A stretch of 64,000 nt of DNA from F23-D06 sp963643165 (GTDB lineage: Bacteria > Bacteroidota > Bacteroidia > Bacteroidales > WCHB1-69): NCBI GenBank assembly GCA_963643165.1, contig CAVIJD010000006.1, positions 12,265 to 76,264 on the forward strand, given 5' to 3'. How positions within the stretch are numbered: position 1 is the stretch's first letter; each line of letters opens with the position of its first letter. Made by a program: the position numbers and the translations under genes. The notes under the pieces are model-generated. The model made no database searches and was not told the origin of the DNA. It worked only from the letters and a program-made list of their open reading frames with translations. Shown here in pieces: positions 41,436 to 49,739 of the stretch.

Positions 41436-42482
41436 ATGATTACACAAGATTTTTTACCCGTAGTTCCACGAAGCAAGAAGACCCGCATGCGCTACCGGGT
41501 AGCCGTGTTAGGGAGCGGAAGTTGGGCTACTGCCATCATCAAGATTATCTCGTCAAATCTGGAGCACATCCATTGGTGGGTGCGCGACGAAGAGGCGGCC
41601 GAAAGCATTGTGCAATATGGCCACAACCCTAAATACCTGAGTTCCGTATTCATCAACCCCGAGGACGTGCGGGTCAGTTCCAACATCCGGGCGGTGGTGT
41701 CAAAGGCAGACTATGTCATCATCGTCACGCCGTCGGCATACCTGCACCAGACGTTGATTCCGCTACAGCGCAGCCAACTGCACAAACGCAAGATTATCCT
41801 TGCCGTCAAAGGCATCGTGCCGGAAACTATGCAGCTGATCAGCGACTATATGCAGACTCAGTTCAAGATCCCCATCGAGAACATGTCTATCATCAGCGGT
41901 CCGTCGCACGCCGAAGAGATCGCGCAAGAGAAGTTCACATTCTTGACCGCGGCCTCTGTGAACCAGGAACTTGCCAAAACCGTGGCCAGCTTTTTCACAA
42001 ACCGCTACTGCCGCACCTCTGTGTCAAACGATATGATGGGCGCCGAATTGTCCATTGTGCTGAAAAACATCTACGCACTCGGCGCCGGCATCTACAGCGG
42101 CTTGGGCTACGGCGACAATTTCATTGCGGCATACGTGGCCAACTGCGTGAAAGAGATGAAAAGCTTTGTCTCGAAAATCTACCCCAACGAGAACCGCCAC
42201 ATCTCCGACTCCGTATATTTGGGCGACTTGCTCGTGACAGCCTACTCCACTTACAGCCGCAACCGTCTTTTCGGCATTATGATCGGGCACGGACTCTCGG
42301 TGCGCGTGTCGCTGCTGGAACTCCGTATGGTGTCAGAGGGCTACACGGCCTGCCGCTGCGTACACGAAATCAACAAAAAATACCTTGCTGACATCCCGAT
42401 TGTGGAAACTATTTACGGCATCCTCTATGAAAACAACAATGTTTCCTCGGAAATGAAACGTATTGCCGAACATTTCGTATGA
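41436..42482 (+). CDS. gpsA: Glycerol-3-phosphate dehydrogenase [NAD(P)+]
   Basis: Makes sn-glycerol-3-phosphate from dihydroxyacetone phosphate for phospholipid synthesis. Nucleotide-binding motif VAVLGSGSWATA near the N-terminus, IVTPSAYL, SGPSHAEEIA with conserved serine/histidine, the catalytic lysine in AELSIVLKNIYALGAG and the GLGYGDNFIAA region. The frame opens at ATG 41436, but the family N-terminus is better matched from ATG 41487 (MRYRVAVLGSGSW), with AAGAAG just upstream; I keep the longer frame because both are possible. Overlaps the next gene by 4 bases (ATGA). Confidence 0.94.
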   Translation: MITQDFLPVVPRSKKTRMRYRVAVLGSGSWATAIIKIISSNLEHIHWWVRDEEAAESIVQYGHNPKYLSSVFINPEDVRVSSNIRAVVSKADYVIIVTPSAYLHQTLIPLQRSQLHKRKIILAVKGIVPETMQLISDYMQTQFKIPIENMSIISGPSHAEEIAQEKFTFLTAASVNQELAKTVASFFTNRYCRTSVSNDMMGAELSIVLKNIYALGAGIYSGLGYGDNFIAAYVANCVKEMKSFVSKIYPNENRHISDSVYLGDLLVTAYSTYSRNRLFGIMIGHGLSVRVSLLELRMVSEGYTACRCVHEINKKYLADIPIVETIYGILYENNNVSSEMKRIAEHFV

Positions 42483-43423
42483 TCTGTTTCGTCAAACACC
42501 AGGACATTGACCCCGCAAAATGGAACTCAACCGTTCTGTCGTCCCGGTTTTCATCGCAACTGGCGACTTTCGATCTTCTAAACGCCCTGACCGCTGATGC
42601 CGGCTGGGATGCTTTGATAGAAGACGACTATGCGGCCGTTATGCCGCTGCCGCGCCGTGCCAAATGGGGGATTCATTATGCTTATACCCCGTTCTTCATT
42701 TCAGGACTCGGCATTTTCTCGCCACAAACTGTCGATGCCCGCAAAACCTCATCGTTCTTTCATGCCATTCCGCAGAAATTCAGACAGGTTGACCTTATCA
42801 TGAATCCGGAAAACGACCTATCACTGTTAAATGCAACCATTCTGCCGTGCGTGTCACACCATCTGAACCTGCAACAACCCTACCCTACCCTTTTTCAATC
42901 GTTTTCTCAAAACACAAAAAGGAACATCAAGACGGCACAACGCCATTCGCTGTCTATTACCGAAAATCCGGGCATCCTGGAACCTACTATCAACCTGTTC
43001 CGGAAATTCCGGGGGCAAAGCAAGGCCGTCAACTTCAGAAGCCGCGATTATGAGACCTTGCGCAAAACCGCCGTGCTGTTGCACCAAGCGGGCACACTCG
43101 ACCTGCGCGGCGCACTGACCCCGACGGGTGAACTGGCCGCGGGCGCGCTGTTTTTGAAAGAACCGGGGCGTACCCTGTTTTGGTTCTCCGGTCGCGACGG
43201 AAACCTGTCATCCTCGTGCCCTATGTTCTTTATTCTCAATGAATACATTAAAGAAAATGCCGGAAAAAACCTCATCCTCGACTTTAACGGATCGTCGGAT
43301 GAGAATGTAGCGCGGCTATACCGCAGTTTCGGAGGAATACCTTGTCAGATACCTATGATTCACTACTCCACCCCTTGGGCAGGACAGTGGCTTGTAAAAC
43401 TATACCGCAAACTGAAAGGCTAA
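42479..43423 (+). CDS. FemAB/GNAT-like acyltransferase, function unknown
   Basis: 314 residues. The C-terminal half (about 135-300) looks like an acetyltransferase-type fold of the FemAB or 'BioF2-like' group: a conserved NTKRNIKTAQR stretch, GTLDLRGALTPTGELAAGALFL and an LILDFNGSSDENVARLYRSFGG segment where lipid- or peptidoglycan-linked family members keep 'DF-x-G-S-x-x-x-x-V-x-x-F-x-x-x-F-G'. Substrate unknown. Start ATG overlaps the gpsA stop by 4 bases, so it is translationally coupled. Its TAA interlocks with the TAG of the convergent binding-protein gene. Confidence 0.65.
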   Translation: MICFVKHQDIDPAKWNSTVLSSRFSSQLATFDLLNALTADAGWDALIEDDYAAVMPLPRRAKWGIHYAYTPFFISGLGIFSPQTVDARKTSSFFHAIPQKFRQVDLIMNPENDLSLLNATILPCVSHHLNLQQPYPTLFQSFSQNTKRNIKTAQRHSLSITENPGILEPTINLFRKFRGQSKAVNFRSRDYETLRKTAVLLHQAGTLDLRGALTPTGELAAGALFLKEPGRTLFWFSGRDGNLSSSCPMFFILNEYIKENAGKNLILDFNGSSDENVARLYRSFGGIPCQIPMIHYSTPWAGQWLVKLYRKLKG

Positions 43424-44544
43424 AAACGCACGGGTTGAATCTCATTGTCAACCACTTCCAGAAAATAGACGTTCACATTCTCGTAGCCGCCCGACGGACG
43501 CTTGTCAAAACTCAACGGATAGGCTAACGGCATCGTCTTTACCCTGTCAAGGTCTTTGTCGTTCATTATAAAATCGATGAAAAAACGGGTCACGTCATAG
43601 CCCTGGAACGCGAAATTGTCGAGTGTGGGCGGGGCACTGAACCGCTCTTTGTACTTGTCGATGAACAAAAGCGTGGCCTCGTCGGTCGGATCCACGTGAA
43701 AATCGGAGAAGAAATGGATGTTCAAACGCGAGAAATAACCCACATCGTATGTTTTGGAAGAGAGCCATTTTTCAGGAACTACCAATACATATTTACCTGA
43801 CACTGCCCCGTAAAGCAGAGCGTCTGAAAGCATCAGCATACGGGCGGCATCGTCGCTGAAAGAGACAATGAAATTTCGGCCCTCCGGCTTTATGGCATCA
43901 ATCAACTGATTTTTCTTGGCCACGGTTTTGTATGCAATCCCATTTTCATTAAAATAACGGGTATAGCAGGCATATTCACGGCTTGGGGCGGCTGAATCAG
44001 ACACCAGAATAATCTGCGAGCCTGGAAACTGCTCGGCAGTATAGGCCAACATGGCAGGGCGGTTGTCGCAAGAGGGCGTCAACTTGAACACATACTCGTT
44101 GTCTTTCAGAATATCCGTTCTTGTCGTGAAAGGATTGACAATCGGTATTTTGTACTGTTTGGCATAGCGGGCAGCCACGGCAAAGGTCTTGCTGAAAAAC
44201 GGACCTATGATCACGTCAACGTCGCGCATCAGAGACTCATCCTCCATAATGCTCTTCAAATGGTTCACATCTTCCGTGACATCGCGCACCACCACTCGCA
44301 AGGGAACGTCGCTGCTTTTGGCATACTCGTCAAGTGCCACCTGTGCGCCAGCCCAGAACCCCATCAACCTGAAAGCGGGGACATTCCGGATATCATCGCA
44401 GTCGCGGATTGACGAAATGTCGAGTTCCGTATATTCTTTGGAGTAGAAAGGTATCAGGAACAGCACCGTCTTTTGATGCTCTTGAGCAACCAGCGAGCAA
44501 CAAAACAACACAAGCAGGAGAGAAACTGACAATTTTTTCATCAT
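43420..44544 (-). CDS. Periplasmic binding protein-like receptor (Peripla_BP_6 type)
   Basis: 374 residues with signal peptide (1-20, CCSLVAQ). Two Rossmann-like lobes of the leucine/isoleucine/valine-binding type: VLFLIPFYSKEY at the start, a VDVIIGPFFSKTFAVAARYAKQYKIPIVNPF lobe junction (given here in parts: VDVIIGPFFS, IPIVNPF), FKLTPSCDNRP and a second-lobe FAFQGYDVTRFF. In Bacteroidetes such proteins often carry an N-terminal LysM domain and sit by cell-wall genes; no LysM is visible here. It follows rodA by 6 bases and so belongs to the cell-wall elongation operon; ligand unknown. Confidence 0.78.
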   Translation of the reverse strand: MMKKLSVSLLLVLFCCSLVAQEHQKTVLFLIPFYSKEYTELDISSIRDCDDIRNVPAFRLMGFWAGAQVALDEYAKSSDVPLRVVVRDVTEDVNHLKSIMEDESLMRDVDVIIGPFFSKTFAVAARYAKQYKIPIVNPFTTRTDILKDNEYVFKLTPSCDNRPAMLAYTAEQFPGSQIILVSDSAAPSREYACYTRYFNENGIAYKTVAKKNQLIDAIKPEGRNFIVSFSDDAARMLMLSDALLYGAVSGKYVLVVPEKWLSSKTYDVGYFSRLNIHFFSDFHVDPTDEATLLFIDKYKERFSAPPTLDNFAFQGYDVTRFFIDFIMNDKDLDRVKTMPLAYPLSFDKRPSGGYENVNVYFLEVVDNEIQPVRF

Positions 44545-44550
44545 ACACTA

Positions 44551-45804
44551 TCAATTATCGTTCAATTTAATAAAAATAAACAGCATTGCCGTAAAAGCCC
44601 ATAACGAAGACCCGCCGTAACTGATAAACGGCAACGGGATCCCGATGATGGGCACAAGGCCTATCGTCATGCCGATATTGACAAAGAAATGGACCATTAT
44701 GATGCCGGCAATGCCATAGCCGTAATATCGGACAAACGGCATCCTGTTTTTTTCTGAAAGCTTTAAAATTCTTACTATCAAAGAGATATATAAGGCAAAA
44801 ACCACCATCGTGCCCATAAAGCCCCACTCCTCCCCTATGGCACAGAAGATGAAGTCGGTGCTCTGTTCTGGCACAAACTTGAGTTTCGTTTGTGTCCCTT
44901 TCAAGTAGCCTTTACCGAAGAATCCGCCGGAGCCGATGGCGATTTTCGACTGGTTGAGGTTGAAGTCGATGCCTTTAGGGTCAGAAGTCTGGCCTAAAAT
45001 AGAGGCCACGCGGCTTTTTTGGTGGGGTTCGAGCGCGTTTTCATATAGCATATTAACCGAAAACACGAACAACACAGACACGGCAAAAACAATGATATCC
45101 CTTCTCATTTTCTTCTTTTGGAGCCGGTCTTTAATCATAAAGACGATGAAAATGACCGTCAGCAAAGCGATGGCGTATATTTCATTGAACTTAAGGGTGA
45201 AAACCGAAAGGAACGCCGCCACGAGTGCGAGCAACAATAGACTTCCGCTGAGCCCTTCGCGGTAAAACAGGATGATGAACGAAGCAAACACCAATGCCGA
45301 GCCGGCATCGTGCTGGAGCATCACAAGAACGACCGGCACAAGTACTATTACGGCGGCAATCAGCCACACATAGCGTTTTTCGGCACTTGTTTTACCCTCG
45401 TTGAAAAACTTGGCAATTGTCAATGCCGTTGCCAGTTTCATAAACTCCACGGGCTGTATGCTGAAACCGCCGATTTTAATCCAAGCCTTTGCACCGGAGA
45501 TTTCCTTGCCGACAATCAGCACCAATATCATCAGCAATAGGCAAAAAACATAGAAATAATAGGCATAATGCTGTATTAAATTCTTGTCAACCAATAATAT
45601 GACAACACTTATCAGCACAGAAGTGCCTATCCAGAGCAGTTGCTTGAAATAGGGTTTTGAAAAATCGAACAACATATTGTTCCCGTCGGGGACGTAGCAG
45701 GTGGAGTAGATTGTAATCCAACCTATGAACACCAGGGCCACATAATAGATGATGAGCCTGGCATCAAAGTTGTTTGTATTTCTTTTGTTCAGTTCTGCGT
45801 ACAT
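44551..45804 (-). CDS. rodA: Peptidoglycan glycosyltransferase RodA
   Basis: SEDS-family membrane enzyme that polymerises glycan strands during lateral wall growth, working with PBP2. The 417-residue protein has about 10 membrane helices and the family's conserved features: LIVGKEISGAKAWIKIGGFSIQPVEFMKL split by the first conserved loop (GAKAWI and QPVEFMK), the catalytic-loop aspartate in LQHDAGSALVF, STDFIFCAIGEEWGF and the C-terminal PLPFISYGGSS. It lies 8 bases after mrdA. Confidence 0.96.
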   Translation of the reverse strand: MYAELNKRNTNNFDARLIIYYVALVFIGWITIYSTCYVPDGNNMLFDFSKPYFKQLLWIGTSVLISVVILLVDKNLIQHYAYYFYVFCLLLMILVLIVGKEISGAKAWIKIGGFSIQPVEFMKLATALTIAKFFNEGKTSAEKRYVWLIAAVIVLVPVVLVMLQHDAGSALVFASFIILFYREGLSGSLLLLALVAAFLSVFTLKFNEIYAIALLTVIFIVFMIKDRLQKKKMRRDIIVFAVSVLFVFSVNMLYENALEPHQKSRVASILGQTSDPKGIDFNLNQSKIAIGSGGFFGKGYLKGTQTKLKFVPEQSTDFIFCAIGEEWGFMGTMVVFALYISLIVRILKLSEKNRMPFVRYYGYGIAGIIMVHFFVNIGMTIGLVPIIGIPLPFISYGGSSLWAFTAMLFIFIKLNDN

Positions 45805-45812
45805 CTCTACGA

Positions 45813-47615
45813 TTATCTAAAGTGCATTTCCTTCATCCGCTTTTCGAGGTCGGCGCGTTTAACTTCACCGGTAAGGTATTTTTCGGCCAACAGGCTAGCA
45901 ATAGGGCAGGCCACGGAAGCCCCGAAACCGCCGTTTTCGACCAGGCAGAAGATTACAATTTTGGGGTCGTTGGCGGGTGCTATCAGCGCGAAGACGGAGT
46001 GGTCGGCGCCGTGCGGGTTCTGTGCCGTGCCGGTTTTTCCGGCCACCTCGATGCCTTCAATCTGTGCGCCGCGCCCCGTGCCGCTCGTCACCACCAACTT
46101 CATACCCTCCAAGACGGTTTCAAAATGGCGCGGCTCGATGTCTGAGTAGATTTTCTCGTTAAAGGCCGTATATAGATTGTCTTTGGTGCCGGTGGCACGC
46201 ACCACATGGGGCTTTATATAGTAGCCTTTGTTGGCAATGACAGCCAAAAAATTGGCCATCTGCAACGGCGTCACAGCCGCCTCGCCCTGCCCAATGCCCA
46301 TAGAGACCACCGTGTTGCCGTTCCAACTTCCCCGGTATTTTTTGTCAAAGTATGACGCCTCCGGAATCCGTCCTTTTGTTTCGTAGGGAAGGTCCGTGTC
46401 ATATTTCTGGTCGAAGCCCATAGAGTGCATATAGGCAAGCCATGCCGTGTAAGCATCCTGTATATTCTTGTATTTACGACGGTTAGACAAAATGTTGTAA
46501 TAAGCCCGGCAGAAGTAGGTGTTGCACGACCGCTGGATCGCCGTGTAGATGTTGAGTCCGCCGCAGTTGTGACAATGAACCGTATGGCTGCCAATGTGAT
46601 AACCGCCGCCGGAGCAAGAATATATCGTGTTGGCGTTGACGATGCCGTCTTGCAGGGCTATGAGTCCGTTTGCCAGTTTGAATGTAGAACCTGGCGGGTA
46701 ACTGGCCTGCAAAGCGCGGTTGAAAATCGGCTTGTTGGGGTCATCGAGCAACATTTTATAGTTTTTAGGACGCGCCGTGCCTACCAACAGATTAGGGTCA
46801 TAACTCGGCGAGGATATGATGCACAGGATCTCACCCGTCTTGGGTTCAATGGCCACGATGCTGCCTCGCTTGTTCTTCATCAGTTCTTCGCCATAGCGCT
46901 GCAACTGCATATCGAGCGTACTCCAGATAGAAGTCCCGGGCACGGCCACGATGTCTTGCGACCCGTTGTCATAACTGCCCACCTCGCGGTTATGGGCATC
47001 TACCAGCACCACACGCTTTCCCTTTTCGCCCCTAAGCAGGTGTTCGTAGGCCTTTTCAATGCCGCTTTTGCCAATATAGTCGCCCATATTGTAATAATTG
47101 TCTTTTTCGATGTCGTTTTCGTCAACCTCACTGACATACCCCAAAATATGGGCGGCAATGGGGTTAGGGTAGTGCCGGAGCGTTCGTTCCTGCACAAAGA
47201 ATCCCGAAAACTCGTACATTTTTTCTTGCAAAAAACCGTAGTCCTCTTTTGAAATCTGCTGTTCAAAAAGCGAAGGCACAATCAATGAATACCGTTTTGC
47301 CTTCTCAATCCGCTTGATTACCTCCTCTTTGGTGATGTCGAGCACACGGCACAACTCTACCGTGTCAAATTCGCGGAGCTCGTTCGGCACCACCATCAGG
47401 TCGTAGGCGGCATCATTATAGACTAACAGCGAGTCGTTGCGGTCGTAAATGAGACCGCGCGCCGGATGTTCCGTAAGATAGCGCAAAGCGTTCCGGTCTG
47501 CTTTCTCTTTGTATGTTTTCTTGATTACCTGAATGTTGAAGAGCGAAATCAGGTAAATAAGCGTCAGCAGTCCGAGCGCAACCAAGATTATATAGTAACG
47601 ACGCTTTGTCAGCAT
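45813..47615 (-). CDS. mrdA: Penicillin-binding protein 2
   Basis: Transpeptidase that cross-links peptidoglycan in the elongation complex. 600 residues: N-terminal membrane anchor (8-28), the PBP dimer domain (about 50-230, with ARGLIYDRN), and the transpeptidase domain with SxxK serine in PGSTFKLANG, SCN (SxN) and KTGTAQNP. The gene order mrdA-rodA is standard, but the mreBCD genes usually just upstream in Bacteroidetes are absent; a polyprenyl synthase gene is there instead, 9 bases away. Confidence 0.96.
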   Translation of the reverse strand: MLTKRRYYIILVALGLLTLIYLISLFNIQVIKKTYKEKADRNALRYLTEHPARGLIYDRNDSLLVYNDAAYDLMVVPNELREFDTVELCRVLDITKEEVIKRIEKAKRYSLIVPSLFEQQISKEDYGFLQEKMYEFSGFFVQERTLRHYPNPIAAHILGYVSEVDENDIEKDNYYNMGDYIGKSGIEKAYEHLLRGEKGKRVVLVDAHNREVGSYDNGSQDIVAVPGTSIWSTLDMQLQRYGEELMKNKRGSIVAIEPKTGEILCIISSPSYDPNLLVGTARPKNYKMLLDDPNKPIFNRALQASYPPGSTFKLANGLIALQDGIVNANTIYSCSGGGYHIGSHTVHCHNCGGLNIYTAIQRSCNTYFCRAYYNILSNRRKYKNIQDAYTAWLAYMHSMGFDQKYDTDLPYETKGRIPEASYFDKKYRGSWNGNTVVSMGIGQGEAAVTPLQMANFLAVIANKGYYIKPHVVRATGTKDNLYTAFNEKIYSDIEPRHFETVLEGMKLVVTSGTGRGAQIEGIEVAGKTGTAQNPHGADHSVFALIAPANDPKIVIFCLVENGGFGASVACPIASLLAEKYLTGEVKRADLEKRMKEMHFR

Positions 47616-47624
47616 GCCTTTACG

Positions 47625-48584
47625 CTACTTTCTGCGGTGCATCAATTTTTCCACCAGTTTCCGGAATGGTTCTTTGTTTTCTTCCGCCGTATGGACATCA
47701 GCGATATTCTGGAGACATTTTTCGGAATAAAAACGGATCATTGTTTCCGCTTCACCTCTCACGTCCAGTTCATCGTAGATATCTTTTACGATTTTGAATT
47801 TTTCCTCAAAATGCAGGGTAGGGGAGGCAAACAGTTCTGTCAGTTGCTTTTGCTGTGATTCGTTGGCCAGTTCAAGCGCTTTCAGATAGAGGTACGTCTT
47901 CTTGTTGTCGCGGATGTCGCCGCCGATAGTTTTGCCAAAAGCCGGCGTGTCAGCATAAACGTCAAGCACATCGTCTTCTAACTGGAAGGCGATGCCGAGG
48001 TTGATGCCAAAGTCGTAGAGAGCCTGCGTGCTTTTTGCGTCAGCCGCCATATATAACGCGCCAGATTTCAGACAGCCGGCGAACATGACGGCCGTTTTCA
48101 ATCTAATCATCTTGATGTAATCGTCAATAGACACTTTAGCCTGCGTTTCAAAGTCAAGGTCATACTGCTGTCCCTCGCAGATCTGGAGCGAAGTTTCAGA
48201 AAAGACATCTGCAATGTCTATGATGGTTTGCTTGTCGCAATCAAGTTTCAGCAGTTGTTGGAACGCCATAATGGCTAATGCGTCGCCGGAAAGAATGGCT
48301 ATGTTGCTGTTCCATTTCTTATACACCGTCTCTTTGCCGCGGCGCAGGGGGGCATCGTCCATGATGTCGTCATGGATGAGGGTGAAATTATGGAGCATTT
48401 CAAAAGCCATGGCTATAGGACAAGCCTTTTCGGCATCGCCGCCCAGCATTTCGACGACTAAGGATACCAACTGCGGACGCAAACGCTTGCCATCCTGAAG
48501 CAGTATGTATCGGATAGGGTCATACAAATTGCGCGGTTCTTTTTCTTCAAGAATCCGCTGGAATTGGTTTTCTAAAGGTTTCAC
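47625..48584 (-). CDS. Polyprenyl diphosphate synthase
   Basis: Makes isoprenoid chains (farnesyl or longer) by condensing IPP units; products feed quinones or carrier lipids. The 319-residue protein has the first aspartate-rich motif IHDDIMDDAPLRRG, the GDALAIMAF stretch and the second motif FQLEDDVLDVYAD with FGKTIGGDIRDNKKTY. Chain length cannot be given with confidence; the small-to-bulky residues before the first DDxxD (MLHNFTL) suggest a medium chain. It is the first gene of the operon with mrdA, rodA and the binding protein, behind a TACTTTTG box (48607-48614). Confidence 0.93.
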   Translation of the reverse strand: MKPLENQFQRILEEKEPRNLYDPIRYILLQDGKRLRPQLVSLVVEMLGGDAEKACPIAMAFEMLHNFTLIHDDIMDDAPLRRGKETVYKKWNSNIAILSGDALAIMAFQQLLKLDCDKQTIIDIADVFSETSLQICEGQQYDLDFETQAKVSIDDYIKMIRLKTAVMFAGCLKSGALYMAADAKSTQALYDFGINLGIAFQLEDDVLDVYADTPAFGKTIGGDIRDNKKTYLYLKALELANESQQKQLTELFASPTLHFEEKFKIVKDIYDELDVRGEAETMIRFYSEKCLQNIADVHTAEENKEPFRKLVEKLMHRRK

Positions 48585-48606
48585 TTTATTGATTTAAAAA
48601 AACTTG

Positions 48607-48614
48607 CAAAAGTA
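48607..48614 (-). promoter_or_regulatory. Promoter -7 box of the cell-wall elongation operon
   Basis: Minus strand TACTTTTG, 23 bases before the ATG at 48584; no other promoter-like site is seen before mrdA or rodA. Confidence 0.55.
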
Positions 48615-48666
48615 CAAAAATTGACTATCTGATGCCGGATGTTTTGCGGAATCAGCAAATAGAGAT

Positions 48667-49656
48667 TTAGTTAGCACTTTCCGTAGGGCGTTTCCCGAGC
48701 AGCAAATAGGGATTGTTCATTTGCTGCAAACGCATTCTGAAAGTACACTGTGTGGTGTCCGGAATCTTCAGTGTATAAGCTTTTCCAGCTGTAACGAGGA
48801 GGCGCGGGCTCTTGATCCACGGGTTCAAGTCGCGGATCTCGCGGTAGGTGACGTTCAATTGACGGGCAAAGGTTGTCAGGTCGAGGATAGAAGCCGTAAC
48901 CACCGAGTCGCGACACGGAACGGGTTGGTACATTTCGGCGGGGCAGATGCGTATGCCGTAGGCCTGCGGGTTTTCAAAGATGAGTTTGAACGCCATGATG
49001 CGGAATACATAACGCGACGTTTCGCTGTTGAGCCAAAGGTCCCAATAGTTGTCGGTATGCTGGCTGCTCAAGGCTTTCTGCAGGCCGCCCTCGCCCCGAT
49101 TGTAAGCGGCGGCGGCAAGTGCCCAACTGCCGAACTGTGCTTTGCAGTTTTTAAGATAGCGACACGCGGCCCTGGTCGATTTCTCAAGGTTGCAGCGCTC
49201 GTCAATTTCATCGCTTACTTCGAGTCCGTATTTGCGGGCCGTGGCAGGAATAAACTGCCAATACCCACCGGCAGCCGCCGGGGAGGTCACATTCTCAAGG
49301 CCGCTTTCGGCCACACACAGGTATTTGAAATCATCGGGCACGCCCTCTTCTTTCAGAACACGCTCAATGACTGGAAATATGCGCGACGAAAGTTTGAAAA
49401 TCCGCAAAGTCTTGGAGTGTTGGTAACAGTTGATGATGAGTTCGCGGTCTAATGCCTCATAAACCCAATATTTGTCCAAAGGCACCTTTTCACCGGCAAA
49501 CGAAAGCGTGTCGGGGAGTGGGGGAGCGGTTACCGTATTGGCATAGTAATCGGGCTTCTGCTCTTGGGTGCCGACATCTTGGGCTTTGGCAAACCACAGC
49601 GTGCCAACTGCTGTTAAAAGCATCAAAACGACTGCGATTAAAAAAACTTTCTTCAT
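48667..49656 (-). CDS. Lytic transglycosylase (MltD-like SLT domain)
   Basis: Exported murein hydrolase of 329 residues that cleaves MurNAc-GlcNAc links to leave anhydro ends. A signal peptide or anchor is at 4-24. The SLT domain (about 90-225) has the catalytic glutamate in CVAESGLENV, the AAGGYWQFIPATARKYGL motif and ALAAAAYNRGEGGL. The C-terminal part (about 260-310: ILDLTTFARQLNVTYREIRDLNP) is a diverged LysM-like segment. It is encoded between the isoprenoid/cell-wall operon and the MFS gene; a terminator (49681-49717) isolates it upstream. Confidence 0.9.
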   Translation of the reverse strand: MKKVFLIAVVLMLLTAVGTLWFAKAQDVGTQEQKPDYYANTVTAPPLPDTLSFAGEKVPLDKYWVYEALDRELIINCYQHSKTLRIFKLSSRIFPVIERVLKEEGVPDDFKYLCVAESGLENVTSPAAAGGYWQFIPATARKYGLEVSDEIDERCNLEKSTRAACRYLKNCKAQFGSWALAAAAYNRGEGGLQKALSSQHTDNYWDLWLNSETSRYVFRIMAFKLIFENPQAYGIRICPAEMYQPVPCRDSVVTASILDLTTFARQLNVTYREIRDLNPWIKSPRLLVTAGKAYTLKIPDTTQCTFRMRLQQMNNPYLLLGKRPTESAN

Positions 49657-49680
49657 TTTTTGCGCTTTTTAATGAAAAAA

Positions 49681-49717
49681 ACAAGAGGGCAATCAACTGG
49701 AAAGACCACCCTCTTGT
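49681..49717 (-). terminator. Terminator downstream of the MFS transporter gene
   Basis: Arms ACAAGAGGG (49681-49689) and CCCTCTTGT (49709-49717), followed on the minus strand by a run of seven Ts. It lies 23 bases past the MFS stop codon. Confidence 0.8.
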
Positions 49718-49739
49718 ATTGAGTCAAAATATTGTTTTA

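Noticed and set aside
45813..48584. Missing mreBCD as a deletion
   Set aside because: mreBCD may simply be elsewhere; the polyprenyl synthase-mrdA-rodA order has short, clean gene gaps with no sign of a break.
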